Assembly (NCBI RefSeq): GCF_910578695.1
Contig: NZ_CAJTQJ010000043.1
Coordinates: 1 to 21,360 of the forward strand
Origin: an uncultured Brachyspira sp.
GTDB taxonomy: Bacteria; Spirochaetota; Brachyspiria; Brachyspirales; Brachyspiraceae
Direction of reading: 5' to 3'
DNA: 21,360 nt
The position numbers were made by a program, and so were the translations under genes. This document shows positions 15,654 through 21,360 of the stretch, piece by piece (positions within the stretch are counted from its first letter, which is position 1; each line of letters starts with the position of its first letter). Under the pieces are notes generated by a model. The model searched no databases and was not told the DNA's origin. It was given only the letters and a program-made list of their open reading frames with translations.

Positions 15654-18344
15654 TTATTGTTCAGCTGTATCAGGCAAAATATTATCATCATCAGTATTAT
15701 TATCAGCATTCATATTATAATCTATATTATCATCAGTATTTATATTATCATCAGCAGATATATTTTCAGTATTTTCTTTTTCTTCTGGTATAGGTTCAGG
15801 CGGCAGCTTAAGATTATTAATATCTTCAACTTTTATATTTATATCCATTCTTCTTATTACTGTCTTAGCAGTTTCTGCTTCAACTGCCTCTCCTAAAGAA
15901 TCAGTTAATGTTATTTCAGGATTTTCATTTCTATACTGCTTCATTTCAAGTACATATCCTTCGGAATCTTTTGCCAAAGTAGTTTTATTTCTGCCGTCAT
16001 TTTCTATAGTTATAGTAACGCCGTCTGCTCTGACTTCATTAACGCTGCTTCTTCCGTCTGTATAAGTTTTTGTAATAGAAATACTTCCGTCAGCCTCTTC
16101 TGCTGTAGTTTCTGTATTTCCTGCAATATCTCTTATCACAGATATGCTTGAACCGTCAGGCTTAATAGTTGTTGTTATACTGCTTGAGTCTGCTGATACT
16201 ACTTCTGTTATGGTAGTTGAATCTCTATTAAGCGTTGTAGTTTCTCTTGAGCCGTCCTGTCTTATAATTCTTTTTATAGCAGTTCCGTCAGGCATTGTTA
16301 TTTCGCTTATAGTATCTTCAGCAACTGTATCTTTTATTATTGTGCCGTCAACTTTTTTTGTTATAACAGTAAAAGATCCGTCTTCATTATATGTTTTTGT
16401 TATTATGCTTCCGTCATCAGATTTTACATTATATGAGAATGTACCCATACCTGAATCTGATGAGCTTCTCTCTTCAACTCTTCCGTCAGGATAAACTATT
16501 TTTAAATTGCTTATTCCATTAGTATCAACTGCTGTAGTTCCTATACTTCCGTCTGTATAATTGGCAACTACAATATAGCTTCCGTCAGGATTTTCTGTTT
16601 TTACTATAACAGCACCATCAACTCTTTTTGTTTCTGTTTTAATATTTCCTAAATTATCTTCAGTTCTTTTTACTTCAGTTCCGTCTAAACTTCTGCTGTA
16701 GAAGAATGTTCCATTATCATCTTTATAATTTGTGGTAATAGAACCGTCAGATTTTTCAGAAACAAATGTTTTATTACTATCTAAAGTTTTTCTATTTATG
16801 AAAGAGCCGTCAGGATATAATGTATATTCAAAATTATCTCCTGATGATGTTTTTGTATGGATAGATTTTGAATTATCTATCATATAAGTTTCTACTCTTT
16901 TATCGCCATTTTCAAATATGGTTTCTATTTCTCTTTTTCCATAAGGATATATAGTATCTGAAATTTCATAATTATTTGAATATATTTTTGTTTTTTCTAT
17001 TTTTCCGTTTTCATATATTATTCTAACTCCATTAGGATATATTGTTTCTCTCGCATAATCAAAATTAGGTAATATATTTTCTGTTGTGATGCTTCCGTCA
17101 TTATTTGTATTTACTCTATAATTATTTGTAAAAGGAATAAATTTAACAGATGTGTCATTGCTTCTTATTAATGATATTACTCTTTCTAAAGATTCTCTTT
17201 GATAATAATCGCTGCCTACATTAGTTAAAAATATTTCATAGGATATTGCAGCATTAGTTATTTCTCCCATTGCAAGAAATGTATGCCCCATATTAAGATA
17301 TGCACTATAATATAAAGCCCAAGTATTATATGCATCTACTGAGGCTATATTAGTTTTTATTTCTGTCATATTGCCGTTTGTATCTATAATATTAGTCATT
17401 ATGACTATATTAGTTACTGTAAAAGGATTTTCTTCTGTTATTACATAAGCAGTGCCTGTTGATGTAGAGTTTGTAATAAAAGAAACATTATTAGAATTTC
17501 CTGTTATAGTATCATTTGTGTATATAGTTGGAGGAAGAGATGTATCAGATACAGAAGGATCAACAACTTCAAGATTAAAATTATTATTGGCTTCAAAAAT
17601 TACTGTTGTATTTGTAAATTCATATTCATTTGTATATGTATTTGTTATAATAATATTAGTAAATAATGGAAGTTTTGTAAATGTATTATCAAATGCATTT
17701 TTTATATTTTCATTTTCCTGATTTAAATTATTTACGGCATCAGATATATAATTAGTATCAGCTGATATTATGTTATTAGTATCATTATCTAAACTGTATT
17801 CATTGCTTCCTATAGGTGTATTATCTGTAAACTCATCAGCAGCTGTATTATTTACATCAAATATAAATATTGTATTTGTTACTGCATTTTGGGAAATTGT
17901 ATAATTAGTTAATACTTCATAATTTAATTTGATATTAAAAGGAGAATGCAGACGCTGTACAGCCCTATTGTACCAAACTAAAGCATCTTCATAATTTTTT
18001 AACTGATAATATGAGTTTGCTATATTATTGCAGTATGAATATGAATCATTTATATCAAATGCTAATTTATAATAATCTATTGCATTTTCATATTGTTTAT
18101 CTTGAAAATAACATGCTCCTATATAATAATACAGCATATCATTTGTTGATAATGGTCTTCTTTTTAGATATAATAAAAATGCTTCTCTTGCAAAATTGTA
18201 TTTTTTTTGAAAGAAAAGCTTTTCTGCATTATAGAATTCTCTGTCTATATTTCTTTCGTCATTAGGTGCGGCATTCTGAGCAAATAATAATGATGATAAT
18301 AATACAAAAATAGATATTATAAATATTGTAATAATTTTTTTCAT
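15654..18344 (-). CDS. Secreted TPR protein with a long 11-residue DG-repeat domain
   Basis: I do not recognise a named family for the whole protein (896 residues). Parts in order: signal peptide (1-23, ending LLFAQ|N); three TPR-like helical pairs (about 33-135, e.g. YYYIGACYFQDKQYENAIDYY); an Asn/Thr/Ile-rich low-complexity spacer (150-335); another TPR-like segment (337-395, NMGHTFLAMGEITNAAISYE); a repeat domain (415-784) with DGS/DGT-type turns at intervals of 11 residues; a short region to 850; and an Asp/Asn/Glu-rich acidic tail. The repeat domain should fold as successive beta strands joined by DG turns. Location is periplasmic or surface, by inference. The start is supported by the signal peptide and an AGAGGA upstream. 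An unrecognised gene lies 51 nt upstream on the same strand. Confidence 0.8.
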   Translation of the reverse strand: MKKIITIFIISIFVLLSSLLFAQNAAPNDERNIDREFYNAEKLFFQKKYNFAREAFLLYLKRRPLSTNDMLYYYIGACYFQDKQYENAIDYYKLAFDINDSYSYCNNIANSYYQLKNYEDALVWYNRAVQRLHSPFNIKLNYEVLTNYTISQNAVTNTIFIFDVNNTAADEFTDNTPIGSNEYSLDNDTNNIISADTNYISDAVNNLNQENENIKNAFDNTFTKLPLFTNIIITNTYTNEYEFTNTTVIFEANNNFNLEVVDPSVSDTSLPPTIYTNDTITGNSNNVSFITNSTSTGTAYVITEENPFTVTNIVIMTNIIDTNGNMTEIKTNIASVDAYNTWALYYSAYLNMGHTFLAMGEITNAAISYEIFLTNVGSDYYQRESLERVISLIRSNDTSVKFIPFTNNYRVNTNNDGSITTENILPNFDYARETIYPNGVRIIYENGKIEKTKIYSNNYEISDTIYPYGKREIETIFENGDKRVETYMIDNSKSIHTKTSSGDNFEYTLYPDGSFINRKTLDSNKTFVSEKSDGSITTNYKDDNGTFFYSRSLDGTEVKRTEDNLGNIKTETKRVDGAVIVKTENPDGSYIVVANYTDGSIGTTAVDTNGISNLKIVYPDGRVEERSSSDSGMGTFSYNVKSDDGSIITKTYNEDGSFTVITKKVDGTIIKDTVAEDTISEITMPDGTAIKRIIRQDGSRETTTLNRDSTTITEVVSADSSSITTTIKPDGSSISVIRDIAGNTETTAEEADGSISITKTYTDGRSSVNEVRADGVTITIENDGRNKTTLAKDSEGYVLEMKQYRNENPEITLTDSLGEAVEAETAKTVIRRMDINIKVEDINNLKLPPEPIPEEKENTENISADDNINTDDNIDYNMNADNNTDDDNILPDTAEQ
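15993..17102 (-). repeat. 33-bp-period coding repeats (11-residue DG units)
   Basis: Within the protein the turn Gly (or Ser in two units) falls at residues 555, 566, 577, 588, 599, 610, 621 and 632. It recurs at 687, 698, 709, 720, 731, 742, 753, 764 and 775, exactly every 11 residues. Earlier turns (417, 439, 480, 502, 513) keep multiples of 11. At DNA level the plus strand shows CCGTC (complement of GACGG) recurring throughout. Units diverge strongly outside the turn, so this is an old repeat rather than a recent tandem expansion. Confidence 0.85.
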
Positions 18345-18395
18345 AATAATAAAATCCTCTATATATAATTTTATTAAGGATAATATTTAAAACTA

Positions 18396-18860
18396 TCAAT
18401 TTTTTATATAGTCAAAATAATGATTAAATAATGAGTAAAGTATATATTCGCTATATCCCCTTACTTTTTTATTTTTATCTAATACATCATTTAAAAACTC
18501 AAATGTTTTTTCATTAGGATTTTCTATATAATAAAGTCTTTCTTTAGATAAAGATACACTGTCATTTTTTATCATTTTAATTAGAGATAATTCTTTTAAT
18601 CTGTCTTTTTTATCTTCTCTGCTTGCTTGGTATGAAAATAGACGCTTTACTAAATTTTCAAATACTATTTTATTATACATAACAGCTCTTCTAACATCAG
18701 TATCAACACTTCCGTCATAATTATTAATTTCACTATCAAATATCGAAATAGATATAGCAGATCTAATATCAGCAAATACAGCTTTTTCTTCTTTTAATTT
18801 AAATTTTTTATTAGACATAATAATAGAAAATATTTCACCTTTATTTGGAATATAATACAT
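18396..18860 (-). CDS. Hypothetical protein, 154 aa
   Basis: No family was recognised. The product is soluble-looking, rich in Lys, Asp, Ser and Tyr, without signal peptide or membrane helix. Its helical C-terminal half contains FEFLNDVLDKNKKVRGYSEY and ends LFNHYFDYIKN. The start is uncertain: ATG 18860 has no Shine-Dalgarno and follows a TATAAT (18863-18868) by 2 nt, which would put the transcription start inside the gene. ATG 18818 (residue 15) has a distant AAAGGTG. It precedes the DG-repeat protein gene by 51 nt on the same strand and may share its transcript. Codon use is like its neighbours. Confidence 0.6.
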   Translation of the reverse strand: MYYIPNKGEIFSIIMSNKKFKLKEEKAVFADIRSAISISIFDSEINNYDGSVDTDVRRAVMYNKIVFENLVKRLFSYQASREDKKDRLKELSLIKMIKNDSVSLSKERLYYIENPNEKTFEFLNDVLDKNKKVRGYSEYILYSLFNHYFDYIKN

Positions 18861-18947
18861 ATATTATATCGGCAAAGCTAAAAATTTAATTAGATTAAAA
18901 AATTATATAAATATTTACAAGTTTTATGATGATTATAAATTAAAAAA

Positions 18948-18978
18948 TCCCCTTCCATAATTATTTTATGAAAGGGGA
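18948..18978 (-). terminator. Terminator after cstA
   Basis: TCCCCTT (18948-18954) pairs with AAGGGGA (18972-18978). After one mismatch, CATAA/TTATG extends the stem. Read on the minus strand, the hairpin is followed by six T (18942-18947). It lies about 20 nt beyond the cstA stop. Confidence 0.85.
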
Positions 18979-18999
18979 GTTTGAGATATTTAATTGAAA

Positions 19000-20667
19000 T
19001 TATTTGTTTTTAATAGGATCATTAGGGTTAGAAGCGGTTTCTTTAGATAATCCTTTAGCCCATTGTCCTGTGATGAATAATTCAACAACAGCTAATATTA
19101 TCATAACAAGAGCTATAGCAGCTAATACATAACCGTCAAAAGTAGCTTTTGCTATATTATTATAAACAACTAAGCCTAAAGCTGAAAGAGTAACTATGAA
19201 CATAAAAGTCAAAGGAATGATATTTTCCCAAGAATTTCTTCCCTGACGATTTTTTATCCAAGCAGCAACAGCTAATAATGATAATCCTGCTAATAATTGA
19301 TTAGCACTTCCGAATATAGGCCAGATTCTTCCATAACCATAAAGAGTAAATCCTAAAGATACAATAACAGTAATACATGTAGCTATATAAGGATTAGTTA
19401 ATATAGTTTTATGTACTCTTCCGTCAGCAGCAGTATATTCGCCTAATTCCTGTATCAAGTATCTTCCAATACGAGTAGCACTGTCTAAAGAAGTTAAAGC
19501 AAAAGAAGCAAATGCTAAAGTAACGAAAGTTTTACCTATACTTAATGGTATTCCGAAAGAAGTCATAAAAGTAGCAACACCAGTAGCAAATCTAGCAGCA
19601 GGTGTGCCTTGTCCGTTTCCGGCAACAGCAGAAACACTCATTAATGCCACTATAGCAACTATACCTTCGATAAGCATAGCACCATATCCTACTAATTTTG
19701 CATCTTTTTCACTATTAAGCTGCTTAGCACTAGTACCAGAACTAACAAGAGCGTGGAATCCTGATATAGCACCGCATGCAACAGTGATGAAAAGTATTGG
19801 GAATAGATAGTTTCCTGCACTAGGCATAAAGCTGGTAAATGCAGGAGTTTGCAAAGCAGGTCTCATTATTACTAAACCAACAACGCCTCCGATTACCATA
19901 GCATAAAGCAAGAATGAAGATAAATAGTCTCTAGGCTGAAGCAGTATCCAAACAGGCATTAAAGAAGCACAAATTATATATATTACTAATATAATCTGCC
20001 AATGTACTTTTTGTAAAGTCAAAAATGGGAATTTATCAGATATAAAAATAATAGATGTTAATAATATAACACCGATTATTGTTGAAAGAGCAACATTAAC
20101 ACCTCTTCTATAAACTAAGAAGCCGAATAACAGAGCCAAAACGATAAACAGCATACTTGCAGTACCAGCAGCAGCAGATTCTCTGTAATTATCAACATTT
20201 ACAGCAAAAGTGCCGGCAGTAATATCTAAGAATGCAGCTACTACTAAACAAATAGTAATAAATGCATATAGAGTAAACATTATTTTACCTTTTTGGCTAA
20301 CATTATGTCTTATAACTTCTCCGATAGATTTACCTTCATGTCTTAAAGAAGCAACTAATGAACCATAATCATGTACTCCTCCGAAGAATACACATCCGAA
20401 TAATATCCATAAATACACAGGAAGCCATCCGAACATAGTTGCAATAATCGGACCAGTAATAGGACCTGCACCAGCTATTGAAGAGAAATGGTGTCCTAAT
20501 AAAACTTTAGCATCAGTAGGTACATAGTCTCTTCCGTCATTAAGAGTATGAGCAGGTGTTTTCTTACCAGGGTCAATACCCCATTTCTTTGCTAAATATG
20601 AACCATAAGTAATGTAGGCTATAAAAAAGATTACCATACCTAGCAATAGAAGAATGAAAGCATTCAT
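19000..20667 (-). CDS. cstA: Carbon starvation protein CstA family transporter
   Basis: This is a multi-pass inner-membrane transporter of 555 residues. CstA/BtsT members in E. coli import peptides or pyruvate when preferred carbon is scarce. Family blocks visible are the N-terminal helix with YITYGSYLAKKWGIDP, DGRDYVPTDAKVLLGHHFSSIAGAGPI-type sequence (about residues 45-72), FGGVHDYGSLVASLRHEGKSIGE, LQPRDYLSSF, and the C-terminal FALTSLDSATRIGRYLIQE. More than a dozen hydrophobic segments follow the family pattern. AAGGAG with 7-nt spacing gives a confident start. The substrate cannot be fixed from sequence. It is the second gene of a two-gene operon with the 174-aa gene 33 nt upstream, and a terminator closes the unit. 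Confidence 0.94.
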   Translation of the reverse strand: MNAFILLLLGMVIFFIAYITYGSYLAKKWGIDPGKKTPAHTLNDGRDYVPTDAKVLLGHHFSSIAGAGPITGPIIATMFGWLPVYLWILFGCVFFGGVHDYGSLVASLRHEGKSIGEVIRHNVSQKGKIMFTLYAFITICLVVAAFLDITAGTFAVNVDNYRESAAAGTASMLFIVLALLFGFLVYRRGVNVALSTIIGVILLTSIIFISDKFPFLTLQKVHWQIILVIYIICASLMPVWILLQPRDYLSSFLLYAMVIGGVVGLVIMRPALQTPAFTSFMPSAGNYLFPILFITVACGAISGFHALVSSGTSAKQLNSEKDAKLVGYGAMLIEGIVAIVALMSVSAVAGNGQGTPAARFATGVATFMTSFGIPLSIGKTFVTLAFASFALTSLDSATRIGRYLIQELGEYTAADGRVHKTILTNPYIATCITVIVSLGFTLYGYGRIWPIFGSANQLLAGLSLLAVAAWIKNRQGRNSWENIIPLTFMFIVTLSALGLVVYNNIAKATFDGYVLAAIALVMIILAVVELFITGQWAKGLSKETASNPNDPIKNK

Positions 20668-20700
20668 TTTTTATCTCCTTTTTTTATTTTTTATAATTTC

Positions 20701-21225
20701 CTAAAAATCCGAAAGAAGAAGTTTTAATTCTTTTTTACGCATTTTAGGTAAGTACACATTTTTATCTGTCATAGATACTATAGCATATTGAGTTTCTGAC
20801 CAGCCGTGAAATAACAGCTTATAATTAACTTTATAAAAAAATTTCTTTACTATTTTTTCCCATTCTTTATCTAGAGGACTTTCTGTTACTATTATTCCTG
20901 TAATTACACTTCTTTTATGAAATTTATTAGGATTTGATAGTATAGGGGTAAGTTTTATAAGCATTTCTTGGAAACTTTCTATATACTCTTTATTTAAATC
21001 CTTAATAAATCTTAAAAGCATATGCTCAAATACAGAATAGCCTTCATAAACAGTTGATTTAGTTATAAACGACTTGAAAAAATCATTTCTATGGAAAGCA
21101 TAAAGGTCAAAATATTCTTCTTCTTTAGTTATTTCATATTCCAAATCAAAATGTCTCATTAATTTTTCTGAGATGCTGAATATATATTTTTTTACATTTT
21201 CATTATCAATGTGAAGTTTTGCCAT
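20701..21225 (-). CDS. Hypothetical protein encoded upstream of cstA, 174 aa
   Basis: No family was recognised. The protein is cytoplasmic-looking, with no signal peptide or membrane helix, and rich in Lys, Phe and Tyr. It has predicted alpha/beta character (VKKYIFSISEKLMRHFDLEYEIT, RSVITGIIVTE, LLFHGWSETQYAIVSMTD) and a basic stretch near the end (KMRKKELKLLL). AGGA lies 7 nt before the ATG, and a near-consensus promoter is just upstream. It ends 33 nt before cstA, so the two are almost certainly co-transcribed. A regulatory or accessory role for the transporter is possible but unproven. Confidence 0.75.
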   Translation of the reverse strand: MAKLHIDNENVKKYIFSISEKLMRHFDLEYEITKEEEYFDLYAFHRNDFFKSFITKSTVYEGYSVFEHMLLRFIKDLNKEYIESFQEMLIKLTPILSNPNKFHKRSVITGIIVTESPLDKEWEKIVKKFFYKVNYKLLFHGWSETQYAIVSMTDKNVYLPKMRKKELKLLLSDF

Positions 21226-21245
21226 ATCTTATTCCTACTATTTAT

Positions 21246-21273
21246 AGTATATAAAGTTTTTTTTCATTGTCAA
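21246..21273 (-). promoter_or_regulatory. Promoter of the 174-aa gene and cstA
   Basis: On the minus strand a consensus TTGACA (21268-21273) and TATACT (21246-21251) are separated by 16 nt, followed by a short leader to the ATG at 21225. This is one of the best promoter matches in the window. Confidence 0.65.
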
Positions 21274-21314
21274 ATTTTTATTATACTAAATAGTAAAAAT
21301 TATTATTTATTATT

Positions 21315-21360
21315 GCTATGCTCGCCTTCGCTTTAACTACATCGATAATAAATTATCGAT
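21315..21360. repeat. Left part of a probable dispersed inverted repeat, cut by the window end
   Basis: The last 46 nt change composition abruptly, with GCTATGCTCGCCTTCGCT (21315-21332) in DNA that is otherwise nearly all A/T. They end in a dyad ATCGATAAT-AA-ATTATCGAT (21341-21360) centred at 21350/21351. If the symmetry continues beyond the window, the whole would be a long hairpin-forming element. Only half is visible. Confidence 0.45.

Noticed and set aside
16144..16494. 116-codon plus-strand open frame opposite the DG-repeat region
   Set aside because: Its PSG-type repeats are the reverse translation of the DG repeats of the real minus-strand gene, whose signal peptide and TPRs prove the coding strand.

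Overview
The window looks like chromosomal DNA from a very AT-rich spirochaete, most likely Brachyspira. This is inferred from base composition (roughly 70-75% A+T by eye, codons ending in A/T), an outer-membrane style (a small barrel-like protein with a C-terminal aromatic), a glycolytic/PTS gene set, and overall resemblance of the proteins. No marker gene such as 16S rRNA is present, so the genus is an inference. No complete mobile element, tRNA, rRNA or CRISPR array was seen.

Layout. Positions 1-540 hold the 5' part of an IS1595-type transposase gene (minus strand), apparently cut by another IS-like end at position 31. Positions 606-3273 hold a compact plus-strand operon: diadenylate cyclase CdaA, its YbbR-domain partner CdaR, a NusG-domain-II membrane protein and a Gx-transporter/HepI-like membrane protein. 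On the minus strand follow deoB (phosphopentomutase), then nagB, mtlD and mtlA. The last three bring glucosamine-6-P and mannitol to fructose-6-P. Divergent from mtlA, on the plus strand, are a HAD phosphatase and a stand-alone PTS IIA (mtlF), so the mannitol PTS is split over a divergent pair of transcription units. A shared terminator separates mtlF from convergent glyA, whose product carries an unusual lysine-rich N-terminal tail.

Positions 10886-11590 form the only long gene-free stretch. It contains the glyA promoter, a TTGACT box followed by three abutting inverted repeats, and short coding-like remnants. Downstream are a YbaN/DUF454 membrane protein and a small secreted barrel-like protein. 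A bidirectional terminator separates these from a Gfo/Idh/MocA oxidoreductase that resembles the UDP-GlcNAc 3-dehydrogenase (GnnA) group. fhs (formate-THF ligase) follows, so with glyA the window carries two one-carbon enzymes.

Positions 15654-18344 encode an 896-residue secreted protein: N-terminal TPRs, an Asn/Thr-rich spacer and about 370 residues built on a strict 11-residue 'DG' register. I consider this the most interesting novel-looking object in the window. It is followed by an unrecognised 154-aa gene, then by cstA (carbon starvation/peptide or pyruvate transporter) preceded in its operon by an unrecognised 174-aa gene with a strong promoter. The last 46 bases look like the beginning of a dispersed inverted-repeat element cut by the window edge.

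Most of the window is ordinary metabolic and envelope chromosome. I did not find a clear defence system, prophage or biosynthetic cluster. The leads worth checking are the 11-residue repeat protein, the lysine-tailed serine hydroxymethyltransferase, the structured leader at 11116-11198, the EetA/EetB-like pair behind CdaA/CdaR, and the terminal repeat.
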